Shown here one piece after another: positions 1 to 10,968 of a stretch of 64,000 nt of DNA. Each line of letters opens with the position of its first letter. Positions within the stretch are counted from its first letter, which is position 1. The stretch is from positions 357,148,128 through 357,212,127 of the forward strand of contig NC_092873.1 in the NCBI RefSeq assembly GCF_028372415.1. Reading direction: 5' to 3'. A model generated the notes under the pieces. That model worked only from the letters and a program-made list of their open reading frames with translations. It had not been told where the DNA came from and ran no database searches. A program made the position numbers and the translations under genes. This stretch comes from Notamacropus eugenii (lineage: Eukaryota; Chordata; Mammalia; Diprotodontia; Macropodidae).

Positions 1-381
1 ACCAGAAAAAAAAAAAAAAACACACACTGTGGTTGTTGCTGTGCACAAAGTTCTAGTTCTGCTCCTATTGCTCAGCATCAGATCATATAAGTCTTTCCAG
101 GCCTCTCTGAAGTCTTCCTGTTAATCATTTCTTATAGCTCAATAGTTTTCCATTACATTCTTATACCATAATTTATTCAGCCATTCCATAATTGATGGGC
201 ATCCCCTTGATTTCCAGTTTTTGGCCACCACAAAGAGTGCTGCTATAAATATTTTTGTACATGTGGAACCCTTTTCCATTTTTATGATCTCTTTGGGATA
301 CAGTCCTCGAAGTGGTATTGCTGGCTCAAAGGGTATGCACATTTTTGTAACCCTTTGCGCATAGTTCCAAATTGCTCTCCA
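1..381 (-). pseudogene. L1 ORF2 C-terminal remnant
   Basis: The open stretch at 139-342 on the minus strand encodes the last part of L1 ORF2p (residues such as LRGLYPKEIIKMEKG and NKLWYKNVMENY), which lies downstream of the reverse transcriptase domain. It matches the same region of the two plus-strand elements near 9770-9960 and 16100-16300. A long T run on the minus strand (bases 5-20) sits where the other copies read a short T run at the ORF2 stop. It is non-functional because reverse transcriptase and endonuclease are absent. Confidence 0.8.
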
Positions 382-382
382 G

Positions 383-763
383 ATTCAGTGTAATTTTTAA
401 AGAACTATTTTCTTCAGCAAACTTTTCAACATCCTTTTCCATTTGGCTAATTCTGCTTTTGAAAGCATTCTTTTCCTCATTGGTTTTTTGGACCTCTTTT
501 TCCAGTTGAGTTAGCTTATTTTTAAAGGTGCTATTTCCTTTAGAAATTTTTTGGGTCTTCTTTATAAAGTTGTTGAATCATTTTTCATGATTTTCTTGCA
601 TCGCTCTCATTTTTTCTTCCCAATTTTTCCTCCATGTCTCTTACTTGGTTTTCAAAATCCTTTTTGAACACTTCGATGGCCTGAAACCATTGCATACTTA
701 TTTTGGAGGTTTTGGATACAGAAGTCTTGACTTTGTCTTATGGTATGCACTGTTCTTCTTCAT
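383..763 (-). pseudogene. L1 ORF1 N-terminal remnant
   Basis: ORF1p is the RNA-binding chaperone of L1. The likely start ATG is at 763-761 on the minus strand, reading MKKNSAYHKTKSR, which parallels MRKNKAY of the element at 4376. A coiled-coil-coding stretch follows (about 640-390, Lys/Glu/Leu heptad-like). It is fused at about 382 to ORF2 sequence by an internal deletion, so the RRM and C-terminal domains are gone. The reading frame is interrupted. Confidence 0.7.
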
Positions 764-1083
764 CCAAAAGGATAGAAGAAAATACATGTTCATCAAGAAA
801 GTAACCTTTTCTAGTCTTTTTTTCCGCTCTTTCTTGGGTATTTTCCCTGTCAGTTACTTGACTTTTGAGTCCTTTCTCAAGAGGAGGATATATTCCCAGG
901 TTCCCAGGTCCTCCAAGGTGGCATAATCAAGGAAGAGGGATTTACTCCTCTCTTGGCCTGCGCACTGGTCTGGGAGCAACCAAAAACTTATCTGCTCAGA
1001 ATCTGCAATTAGAATTCCCTCACCACAACCACCTCCAGTTCCACCACACCAGTGTTTCTCCTCACTCCAGGACCAAGCTGAGG

Positions 1084-1209
1084 GCTGAGATTCAGATCAG
1101 CTGCTCAATATCCCCTGGGACTTTAGGCATAGGTCTCCCAGGGCTGACACTCAGGGCTGAAATTCAGATCAGCAGCTCAAGGACTGAGATTTAGATCAGC
1201 TGCTCAATT
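1084..1209. repeat. Short tandem repeats inside L1 5'UTR
   Basis: Three related copies of about 27 bases occur at about 1084-1109, 1154-1180 and 1181-1209, each containing a form of gctgagattcagatcagc followed by a ctcaa element. Inverse-complement versions occur in the 5'UTR of the plus-strand element at about 4130-4225, so this is a property of that L1 5'UTR type rather than of this copy alone. Confidence 0.6.
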
Positions 1210-1467
1210 CCCCCAGGGGCTTCAGGCAGAGGACTCCAATAATAGACTCTGCTGCCTCTACAGTGGCTGTTGCCCACAGTCCACACTGTGTTTCTCTCTT
1301 CTTAGTTCCTCTCCTACTGACTTTTGAAGCTATCTGTGGCATTTGTGGGTTGAGAAATCTGGGAACTGCTGCTGCTGGTGGCTCACTGAAGCCTGTTCCA
1401 GGTCCTGTCCCTGCCACGTGCAGGGCCCATGCTCCATGCTGGGCTGGGCTCCACATTCATTTCTAAA

Positions 1468-1600
1468 GCTTTGATTTCCACATTCTCTCTCATCCCCCTT
1501 CACCAAGTCCCTTCATTAAGAAGGGAAGCAATTCTGTGTAGGTTATACATGTGTAGTCATGCAAAACACTTCCATAGCAGTCATGTTGTGAAAAACTAAT
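1468..1600 (-). mobile_element. Fragment of L1-related repeat, minus strand
   Basis: The reverse complement (starting cacaacatgactgctatgga) aligns with 5930-6080, the region after ORF1 in the half-L1-like element. Shared stretches include the cacaacatga(c/t)t start and the aatgtgga/aatgttga end. It abuts the 5'UTR of the minus-strand L1 to its left and the 5' end of element A to its right. It may be an independent old insertion fragment. Confidence 0.5.
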
Positions 1601-2689
1601 GATATAGATGATGGAGTGAGAGAAGTTACTCACCTAAGCTCCAAGACAAACTCCTTCAGATACCTCTAAAAAGAGAATCTGAACAAATTTTGGAGTGGAA
1701 GAATCCAATAGGAGAGATAGTGTGGCAGTTTTCCAACCCAGGACAGACTAGAAGGTGGACAGGTAGATCTGTTGCACAGGGCTGGAGGGGAGCACAGTGC
1801 AGAGTGCACAGGCTGTACCACTTCAGACTTTGCCATAGCAAAACCAAGCAGGAAGCTTCAGGCAGTGGGAAGCAGCAGCAGCACTTCAGAATCTCAAACA
1901 TATCAACCCAGGATGGAAGTCTAGTGAAACTGAGCAAGAAAGAACCATAAAACCCCAGGAAACTGCAGCAGCCACTACTGAGACTATCAGCCTGCAGATT
2001 AAATGTCTGTAAGTCATGTACTTGAACTTTCAGGAACCAAGTTGGCAGAGTGATCAGTAAATGCTCTACCCCTGCCCTTGTTGACCTTGAAAAACTCAGA
2101 GAATATTTCCCCCAAAAAAGTCCTGGAAGAGTGGAGTCAGCTGAAAAGTAAACTGTCTCTTAGTCCATGAGACTAGGAAAATTGAAAAGAGGGGACCCTC
2201 TTTCTGTGACTAAGGGGGACAAGTGCAGGACCAGAGCTGTCCCAGACAGCACCACCTCCAAGAACCAGGAGAAGATCTTGATCCCCAGAGGGGGGTGGTG
2301 TAAGAGTCCACAATCGTCAACAGTAGGACCCCAGGGGTGCCTCAGCACAGCCAGGGGAATAAGGAAGACACGAGTGCAAATGGGGTTCCCCAGCCACTGA
2401 GCCTGCTTGTGCTCAGGAGGGGAGACCTCCTGTGGCCAGACCACCCCTCCCTCACACCTAAAGCAACTAGCTCCAAGGTAACTCCTGGAAAACTCAGACT
2501 TTACCTGGCCTCTGCTTTGGCACATCAGCCAGCTCAGCACCAGGTAAGCATAGCATGCTAGCTTTTCGCTTGAAGAACCAGAAGCCACAACACAAAGCCT
2601 CAAGTCCTAAGCATAGGAACTGTGGCACAGAGTCTCTGGTGTCCTAGAAGCAGAGATTCACTTTAAAAGCCAGGAAAAGGGTGATCATC

Positions 2690-3552
2690 ACGAGCTACAA
2701 GCAAACCAGAAAAGATAAGACCATAGAATCTTTCTATGGGGACAAGAACCAAAACAGGAATACCAAAGTGGCTAGCATTGAGACTGAATTCTGAAACTTC
2801 AGGAGGGAATATGAAAAGGTCTCAAGCCCAAAGAGCATTTTAGAAGAGCTCAAGAAGGATTTTAAAAGTGAATTTAAGGAAGTAGAAGGAAGAACTGACC
2901 AATGATTTTAAAAAATGAAAAAAGAAATCATAGAAGAATTTAAAAGGAAAATTAGACTAATGGAAAATGAAGCACGAAGCCTAACAGGGAAAATTGGATA
3001 AATGGAAAAGGACTGGAGAAAATAACTCCTTAAAAGGAGCAATTGAACAGATGTAAAAAGAGATACAAAAGTTAACTAAAGAAAACAATTTGATAAAAAT
3101 TACAATTGGGCAATTAGAAGCTAATGAGTCAGTAAGACATCCAAAATCAGTCAAACAGAATCTAAGGAATGAAAATATAAAAAAAAAAATGTGAAATATC
3201 TCATTTGAAAAACAACTGACCTGGAAAATAGGTTGAGGAGAAAAAAATCTAAGAATTATTAATCTACCAGGAAGTCATGATGAAAAAAAGAACCTGAACA
3301 ATTTCTTCCAAGAAATCATCCAGGAAAACAGCCCACAGGTCCTAGATTCAGAGGGCAAAATAGCCATGAAAAGATTACATCTTTCACTCCTGAAAGTGAT
3401 CCCAAACTAAAAACACCAAGGAATATCGTTGCCAAATTCCAGAACTATCAAGTGAAGGAGAGAATACTGCAGGTGGCCAGAAAGAAACAATTCAAATTTC
3501 TTAGAGCTACAATCAGGATCACACAGGGTCTTGCAACTTCTACATTAAAAGA
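2690..3552 (+). pseudogene. L1 element A ORF1, decayed
   Basis: This aligns with element B ORF1 from its start (the position of B's ATG reads ACG here) through the coiled coil and the RRM-coding region (about 3160-3300, where B encodes RENLRIIGLPES) to the C-terminal domain, where it stops. There are many stops and frame changes, and no reading frame above 60 codons. At about 3552 the sequence jumps to ORF2 (tgggcatgcagctgaaaaag, also at 13573-13592), a deletion of roughly 1.7 kb relative to element B. Confidence 0.7.
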
Positions 3553-3617
3553 TTGGGCATGCAGCTGAAAAAGCTAGAAAAAGAACAAATTTAAAATCCC
3601 CAAGTAAATATCAAATT

Positions 3618-3629
3618 AGAAATACTGAA
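3618..3629 (+). repeat. Target-site duplication, left copy (half-L1 insertion)
   Basis: agaaatactgaa here is repeated exactly at 7287-7298 just after the A-rich tail of the inserted element. Element A ORF2 reads continuously across when one copy is removed. Confidence 0.85.
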
Positions 3630-4375
3630 GAAGATAGCAGAGTAGAAAGACACATACACACTAGATCTTACCACACAGCCCATAAAATAGCTACAAAGAA
3701 GAACTCTCAACAAATTCTAGAGCAGCAGAAACCACAGAACAAAGGAGTGGAGGAGATTTCTAGCCCAGAGTGATCTGAAAGATCAACAGGAAAGGTCTGT
3801 CCCACAGGACGTGGAGCAGAGCCCAGCCCAGCCTTGGCCACTCTGCACCAGGAGGAGCAGATCTGAGCAGGCTTCAGGGATAGAATCTCCACAGGCAGTG
3901 CAGATCCCTCAACCCACAGGTGCCATAGGTCAGTGAGAGGGTCTTTTTGACTGGCTGAGAAGGGAGCAAGGTGTCCCCATAACTCAGGCCTCCTCAAGTG
4001 GCAGCAGTGGAGGCAGCAGTGGGACATGGGCTCCCAAAGCAGGCAGCAGGCCACATCCATTGTTGAAGGGCTCATCGTAAATCCTCTGAGGGAACCGAGC
4101 CCTGTGTGCCTGCCATGCCCCCACCTGAGCAGCTGATCTTAATCTCATATTGAATAGCAGCCCTGCCGCCCCCCCCGAAATCCCCTGAGAGGTTGAAGCA
4201 GCTCATCTGAATCTCAGCCCCCAGTGCTGGCTTGGCAGAACTGTAGGCAAGTTGCTTGTGGAGAGGAAACTCAGAAGTCAAGTAACTGGCTGGTAAAATG
4301 CCCAAAAAAGGGGGAAAAATAAGACCACAGAAGGTTACTTTCTTGGGGAACAGATATCTCCCCCAATTCTTTTGG

Positions 4376-5233
4376 ATGAGGAAGAACAAAGCATACTGTC
4401 AGAGGAAGTCAAGGCCTCTGTCTCCAGGACCTCCAAAGGGAACTTACACTGGGCTCAGGCAATAGGAAATCTTAAAAAACAATTTAGCAGCTTACTAAAA
4501 GAGAACCAAAAAAATACTGAGGAAAATAACACCTTTAAAAAGAGATTAACTCAATTGGAAAAAGAGGTCCAAAAAGCCAATGAGAAGAAGAATGCTTTAA
4601 AAAGCAGAATTAGTTAAATGGAGGAGAAGGTTCAAAATCTCACTGAACAAAATAATTTGTTGGAAGACAGAATTGAGTTCAGGAAAATGAATGACTATGA
4701 GATAAATCAAGCAGTTAGTAAACAAAACCAAACGTTTGAAAAAATAGAAGATAATGTGAAGCATCTCACTGGAAAAACAACTGACCTGGAAGATAGATCC
4801 AGGACAGACTATTTAAAAATCATGGGACTACCTGAAAGCCATGATCAAAAAAAGAGCCTAGACATTATCTTCAATGAAATTATCAAGGAAAACTGTCCTG
4901 ATATTCTAGAACCAGAGGGCAAAATAAATATTGAAATAATCCACTCGTCACCTCCTGAAAGAGACCTGAAAAGAGAAACTCAGGAATATTGTGGCCAATC
5001 TTCAGAGTTCCCAGGTCAAGGAGAAAATATTGCAAGCAGCTAGAAAGAAACAATTTGAGTGTTGTGGAAATATAATCAGGATAACACAAGATCTAGCAGC
5101 TTCTACATTAAGGGATCGAAGGGCATGGAATAGGATATTCCAGAAATCAGAGGAACTAGGACTAAAACCAAGAATCACCTACTCGAGCAAAACTGAGTAT
5201 AAGACTTCAGGGGAAAAATTGGTCTTTCAATGA
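4376..5233 (+). pseudogene. ORF1 of half-L1-like element, broken
   Basis: The start is at 4376 (ATG AGG AAG AAC), giving MRKNKAYCQRKSR, matching the minus-strand copy's MKKNSAYHKTKSR. The frame then shifts into a Lys/Glu-rich coiled coil (4470-4614) and meets a TAA at about 4615. It continues as MEEKVQNLTEQNN and the RRM entry (DYLKIMGLPESHD, about 4808-4846), then shifts frame near 4990 into the C-terminal domain (QVKEKILQAARKKQ, ITQDLAASTLRDRRAWNRIF). About 285 codons in total, close to the usual ORF1p length. It is non-coding now. Confidence 0.75.
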
Positions 5234-5436
5234 AATAGAGGACTTTCAAGCATTCTTGATGAAAAGATCAGAGCTAAAAAGAAAACCTGACTTTCAAACA
5301 CAAGAATCAAGAAAAGTATGAAAAGGCAAATAGGAAAGAAAAATCATAAAAGACTGAATTGTTTACATTATTACATGGAAAGAAAATATTTATAACTTGA
5401 ATATTTTCTCAGTATTTGGGTAGATGGAGAGATTGT

Positions 5437-5472
5437 ACATACACATACACACATACATATATATATATATAG
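5437..5472. repeat. CA/TA simple repeat
   Basis: An alternating purine-pyrimidine tract (acatacacatacac, then atatatatatat) inside the half-L1-like element. Confidence 0.8.
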
Positions 5473-7298
5473 ACAGAAAGTACAGGGGTGTTGAATCAGG
5501 AGATGATATCCACACAAAAATAAACTAAAATAAACTAAAATAAAAATTAAGTGGTGAGGGAGAAAAATACCAGGAAGAGAAAGGGAGAAATGGAACGGGG
5601 CAGGATATAACTCATAAAAGAGATAAGAAAAATCTTGTTCAATGGAGGAGAAAAGGGGGAAAGGGAGAGGGAAAAATGAAACTTTTCTCTCCACATGGGG
5701 CTGAAGGAGAGAATAACATGCTCACTAATTTTGATATGAAAATTTATATCACACCACAGGAAAGTAGGGGAGGAGCCAACAAGTGGGGTGAGGGGAATGA
5801 TAGAAGGGAGGACAAATGGGAGAAGGGAGTTACTAGAAATAAACAATTTGGAGAAGGAATAAGGTCAATTATGGGGGGGAATAAGGAGGGATAGAGTAGG
5901 TCAGAGGGTAATTTAATTAGTATTACACAACATGATTATTATGGAAGTCTTTTGCAAAACGACACATATTTAGTCTGTATTGAATTGTTTGCCTTCGCAG
6001 TGGAGTTGGGGAGGGAGCAGGGGAGGGAGAGAAGTTGTATTCCAAAGTATTAGCAACGAATGTTGAGAATTTTTATTGCATATAATTGGGAAATAAGAAA
6101 TACGTGGAATGGGATATAGAAATTTACCTTGCCCTACAAGAAAAGAAAGAAGATGGGGATTAGGGAAGAGTAGGGTGTGATAGAAGTGAAGGTACATTGA
6201 GGGAAGTAATCAGAATGCAAGGTATTAAGAAGCAGGGGGAGGGGAGTGATGGGGAGAAAAATTGGACATGTTACAAAGTGAGGTAAAAGGAATTAGTATT
6301 GAAACAATTGACTGAATTAATTACTGAGAATAAATCAATGGCATCTTTAGTTTGGGGGAAAGAATTTTAGTCTAAATTTCCTAGAGGAAGGTAACCTTGG
6401 GTAAAATTTGGCATTGATGGAAAAGTTAAGGTTTTAATGGTAAATTTGGTTTTATGATTGCTATTTAATCAGGAACTAGAACATGTATATAGAAAGGCAT
6501 GTAAGCCACTTTAGACTTGCCTCAAAAGATGTTCCTTAGCCAAAATGAAATTATAATCATATTTGAAACCTGGTTATTGGAACTTGCCATTTTTAGATGC
6601 TATGGAACTATCAAGTGACTGTTCTTCTGAGTCTAACTCCAGGTACGGATAGCAAGAAAGGCAGTCTGAGCCTTCAATCCATGATGCCAGTAAGCCTGTT
6701 AGATGCTGGTATGAACTGCAAAATATAATCTCATGGGAAGAGAGGAACAGCGGCTGTTCAGCTTGGGCTGAGGTAGGATTCTCCTGACTCAGTTTTTCCA
6801 CTGACACCTGGCAGACTTTAAGCCTGACTGAATGCAAGTGGACAATCTAATCTTGCCTGGAATTGACATGAAGTTGGGGAGATATTGTATCCCTGAAATG
6901 TCCCTATTCTTGGCGGCAATTTCCTATAGTCAAAAGGTTTGTAAGTTTAATACCAGATCTATTAAATTATAGATTATTGGTAGGGGACTATCCGAGGTTA
7001 AGTATAAAATTAAGCTATTAGGCATAGGACTTTAGATCAACAACAGTAAATTAGGGTCCTTAAATTCTTAGTAATGCTGTGGAGACAATTAGGTCAAAAC
7101 AGTACTGTCAAGAAAATTAGTTGTGAAGTTGGCAACATAAACATTATTTGTGTCTCGGTTAATGTTTAAAAAAATTCTTTTGTGGTCCGTATTGTAAATG
7201 CTTTAAAAAGAAGTATCACCTGACCAAAAGTTTTTTCTGTTATATACTGTGTAAAAAAAAATGTAAAAAATAAAAATTTTTAAAAAAGAAATACTGAA

Positions 7299-10075
7299 AA
7301 CCAAAGGAGAGATTAATAAAATTGAAATTAGGAAAACAATTGAACTAAGAAATAAAACTAAGCGTTGATTTTATGCAAAAAACAATAAAATTTATAAACT
7401 CTGATCAATTTGATTTTTAAAAAAGAAAGAAGAAAAACAATTATCAATATCAAAAATGAAAAGGGTGAACTCACTTCCAAAGAGGAGGAAATGAGAAGAA
7501 TAATTAGAAATGACTTTGTCCGACTGTATGCCCTTAAATTCGACAATCTAAATGAGGTGGATGAATATTTAACAAATATCGATTGCCTTGATTAATAGAA
7601 GAGGAAGTTGAATACTTAACCCCGGCTCAGAAAAACAAATTGAACAAGCCATAAATGAACTCCCTAGGAAAATTCCCCAGGGCCAGAAGAAATTACAAAT
7701 GAATTCTATCAAACATTTAAAGAACAGTTAATTCCAATACTATATAGAGTATTTGGCAAAATTGGTGAAGGAGTCCTACCAAATTCTTTTTTTGATACTG
7801 ATATGCTACTGATACCTAAATCAGGAAGAGTCAAAGCAGATGAAAATTATAGACTACTTTCTCTAATGAATATAGATGCAAAAATTTTAAACAGATATTA
7901 CCAAAAAGAATACAGCAACTTACCACTAGAATAATACATTATGATCAGGTAGGATTCATACTAGGAATGTAGGACTAATTCAGTATTAGAAACACTATCA
8001 GCATTATTGATCATATCAACAAAAAAACTAACAGAAATCACATGATTATCTCAATATCTGCAGAAAAAGCTTTTGACAAAGTACAACACCCATTCCTACT
8101 GAAAACACTGGAGAGCATAGAAATAAATGAAACTTCCCATAAAATAAAAAGCAGTACCTATCTCAAACCACCAGCAAGCATTATATGCAATGAGGATAAG
8201 CTAGATGCATTTACAATAAGATCAGGGCTAAAACAAGGATATCCATTATCACCATTGCTATTAAATATGATACTAGAAATGTTAGCTTTAGCAATAAGAG
8301 AAGAAAAAGAAATCTAAGGAATTAGAACTGGCAAAAAAAGAAACTAAGTTATCATTCTTTGCAGATGATATGATGGTATACTTCGAGAATTCCAGAGAAT
8401 CTAGTAAAAAAAAATACTTGAAATAATAAACAACTTTTGCAAAGTTGCAGGTTGCAAAATAAGCCTGCATATGTCATCTGCATTTCTGTATATTGCTGTC
8501 ATGGACTAACAGCAAGAGAGAGAAAGAAAAATTCCATTTAAAACTATGATAGACACTAGAAAACATCTGGTAGTCTACCTGCCAAAACAACCCAAAGTCT
8601 ATATGAACATGATTTCATAACATTTGTCTCACAAAGTCAGATGTAAGTAAGTGGGAAAACATCAATTGCTCATAGGTAGGCCAAGCTAATACAATAAAAA
8701 TTAAAATTCTATCAAAATTAATTGATTTATCCAGTGCCATACCATTCAAACTACCAGACAATTATTTCTAGAGCTGGGAAAAATAATAGCAAAATTCATT
8801 TGCAAGGAAAAAAAAGGTCCAGAATATCAAGGGAACTAATGCAAAGAAATCCTAGGGAAGGTGGCCTAGTCCTACTAGATCTCAAATTTTATTATGAAGC
8901 AGGGATCTCAAAACCACTTGGTAGTGGCTAAGAAATAGAGGGGTGGACCAGTGGAATATGTTAGTTACTCAAAACAAAGTAGTCAATCTACTGTTTGATA
9001 AATCCAAGGACCCCATCTTCTGGGATAAGAACTCACTGCATGACAAAAATTGCTGGGGAAACTGGATAACAGTGTGGCAGAAACTTCACGCAGACCAAAG
9101 TCTGACACTATACACAAGAATAAAGACCAAATGGATACATGATCAACGTACAAAGACTCATACTATAAACAAACCAGGGGAGCAAGGAATGGGGTATTTT
9201 TCAGATTTATGGACAATGGAGAAATTTTTAACCAAACAAGAGATAGGGAATATTATGAAGTGCAAAATGGATAATTGTGATTACATTAAATTGAAAAGTT
9301 TTTGCACAACCAAATCCAGTGCAACCAAGATTAGGAGGGAAGCAGAAAACTGGGGAAAAATTTTCCAAGTAGTGTCTGGGAGAAAGCTCTCATTTCTAAA
9401 ATATATAGAGAACTGAGTCACATTTACAAGAACACAGTCATTCCCTAATTGATAAATGGTCAAAGGAAATGAACAGGCAGTTTTCAGAGGAGGAAATTAA
9501 AGCTATCTATAGTCTTAAGAATAAAATGCTCCAAATGACCATTGGTTAGAAAGATGCAAATCAAAATATCTCTGAGGTACCGCATCACACCTCTCAGGCT
9601 GGGTAACGTGACAAAATAGGAAAATGATAAGTGTTGGTGAAGATGTGAGAGCTGGATCACTAATTCATTGTTGGTGGAACTGTGAACTGATCCCACCATT
9701 CTGGAGAGCAATTTGGAGCTATGCAAAAGGACTACAAAAATGTGCCTTTGACCAAGAAGTATCACTTCTAAGACTGTATCCCAAGGAGATCATAAAAATG
9801 GGGAAGGGTCCCACATGTACAAAAATATTTACAGCAGTTCTCTTTATGGTGGCCAAGAACTGTAAATCAAGGAGATGCCCATAAATTGGGGGAAAGGTTG
9901 AACAAGTTATGATATATGAATGTAATAGAATACTACTGTGCTACAAGAAATGATGAACAGCAAGCCTTCAGAGGCATGGAAGGAGTTATATGAACTGATG
10001 CTGACTAAAAGGAGCAGAACCAGGAGAACTTTGTGTACAGCAATAACCACAGTGTGCGAGGAATTTTTCTGGTAG
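7299..10075 (+). pseudogene. L1 element A ORF2, broken (RT and C-terminal part)
   Basis: ORF2p is the L1 endonuclease/reverse transcriptase. The endonuclease is absent because of the ORF1-ORF2 deletion. RT motifs are visible: the FDKVQHPFLLKTLE region at 8042-8120 and the FADD active-site box at 8358-8369, which is intact (FADDMMVYFEN). The earlier catalytic Asp in the SIDAEKAF motif is Ser here (TCT at 8057-8059). The C-terminal Cys/Trp-rich region is at 9660-9720 (HCWWNCELIPPFWRAIW). At least several frame changes and stops separate these blocks, so no activity is possible. Confidence 0.85.
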
Positions 10076-10289
10076 ACTTAGTCCTTCACAGCAATGGAAG
10101 GATTTAAAAAATTCCCAGTGGACTCTTGAGGCAATACACCTTCCACATCCAGAGAAAGAACTATGGAATTGGATTGCAAAATGAAGCAGACCATTTTCTC
10201 CTGCATCACATTTTGTTTTGTTTTATGGTTTCTCCCATTCATTTTAATTCTCTAAGCAACACGACTAAGGGGAAAATGTGTTTGATAAG

Positions 10290-10297
10290 AATGTATG
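10290..10297 (+). repeat. Target-site duplication, left copy (element B insertion)
   Basis: aatgtatg is repeated at 16773-16780 after B's A tail. The uninterrupted sequence (aagaatgtatgtgcagaacc) is seen in the L1 3'UTR at about 18400-18419, confirming that the host was split here. The duplication may extend into A residues on its left. Confidence 0.8.
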
Positions 10298-10968
10298 ATA
10301 GCGTGTCCTGCAGCCAAATGGGAAAACTCTGGGGCGGCTGCAGGCAGCAGCAGCATGGTGGAAAGGCAGAGTGGCAGCCCAAGACAAGAGATCAGCAGAG
10401 CCGAGTGAGTGACAACCGCTGAGCCCCAGGTATCAGCTGCAGCCACTCAGGAAACTTTCAGCCCGCAGATCAAATGTTTGTAAGTCACCTACTTGATCTT
10501 TTGGGAGCCAACATGGCAGAGTGATTGGTACATGCTCTCTCCCCCTCCCATTATTGACCTCAAAAGAACTATAAAATATTTCCCCAGAAAAATCCTGGAT
10601 CAGTGGGAACAGCTGTAGGGGCAAACAGTCCCATAGCACCTGAGGCTAGTAACATAGCTAAGGGGGATTCCTTACAGTTGCAGAGGCTAACTGGAAAGAG
10701 AGGAGCTCCAGAGCAGGTGGAAACTCTCACTAGACCACAGGCGTGAGCTGAGCCTGCATTTGGTCTAGCTCAGCTGAGGAGATCTCCCAAGATCAGACCA
10801 CTGCTCCCCCATGCTTAACAAGCTGACCCCAGGGCTATGCTGGAAAACACAAAACAAAAGGAAAATCAAAGGCACCTGCCCTTAGATTTCTCACACCAGC
10901 AGCTCAACAACAGATTCTCCAACTTCTAATTGAAAGACCCAGGGATCACAACACACAGTCTCACCATC

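Larger units (their letters stand above)
1..1467 (-). mobile_element. L1 (LINE-1) fragment, minus strand, internally deleted, runs off left edge
   Basis: Read on the minus strand this is 5'UTR (about 1467 to 764), the start of ORF1 (763 to about 383), then directly the C-terminal end of ORF2 (about 381 to 1). The 5'UTR matches that of the plus-strand element at 3630-4375 in content and order, including short repeats around gctgagattcagatcagc. The middle of the element (rest of ORF1, spacer, most of ORF2) is missing. The 3' end lies left of base 1, so the tail cannot be seen. The family is assigned by ORF2 C-terminal residues such as LYPKEIIKMEKG and CPSIMEWLNKLWY, typical of marsupial L1. Confidence 0.85.
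1605..3629 (+). mobile_element. L1 element A, part 1 of 3 (5'UTR, ORF1, start of truncated ORF2)
   Basis: The 5'UTR (about 1605-2689) aligns with the 5'UTRs of element B (10298-10968) and of the half-L1 (3630-4375). ORF1 remnants follow, then a jump at about 3552 into ORF2. The element is cut at 3629 by the half-L1 insertion and resumes at 7299 without loss (agaaatactgaa is present on both sides). Its 3'UTR is cut again by element B. Sequence decay is heavier than in B, as expected for the host element. Confidence 0.8.
3630..7286 (+). mobile_element. ORF2-less L1-related element (half-L1/HAL1-like), 3.66 kb
   Basis: An element with an L1-type 5'UTR (3630-4375), a degraded ORF1 (4376-5233), a purine-rich region (5340-6290), about 1 kb of AT-rich 3' sequence that I do not recognise (6300-7240) and an A-rich end (7246-7286), flanked by a perfect 12-bp duplication. 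No ORF2 endonuclease or reverse transcriptase motif is visible anywhere in it. HAL1 elements, which keep only ORF1 and must borrow ORF2 in trans, are known in mammals including opossum; assignment here rests on structure. An L1 with ORF2 lost by deletion is the alternative. Confidence 0.65.
7287..10297 (+). mobile_element. L1 element A, part 2 of 3 (ORF2 and start of 3'UTR)
   Basis: This opens with the right copy of the 12-bp target duplication (7287-7298). ORF2 continues from before the half-L1 insertion, ending at a TAG at 10073-10075. The 3'UTR follows to 10297, where it is cut after aatgtatg by element B and resumes at 16773. Confidence 0.85.

Noticed and set aside
1263-2603. Open frames in the 5'UTRs of the L1 elements (for example 147 codons on the minus strand at 2160-2603)
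   Set aside because: They lie within GC-richer L1 5'UTR, have no homology that I recognise, and the matching regions of the other L1 copies do not keep them.
5371-6197. Minus-strand hydrophobic frames (60-107 codons) in the purine-rich parts of the L1 elements
   Set aside because: Leu/Phe/Pro-rich translations of the complement of G/A-rich spacer; no start context or family match.
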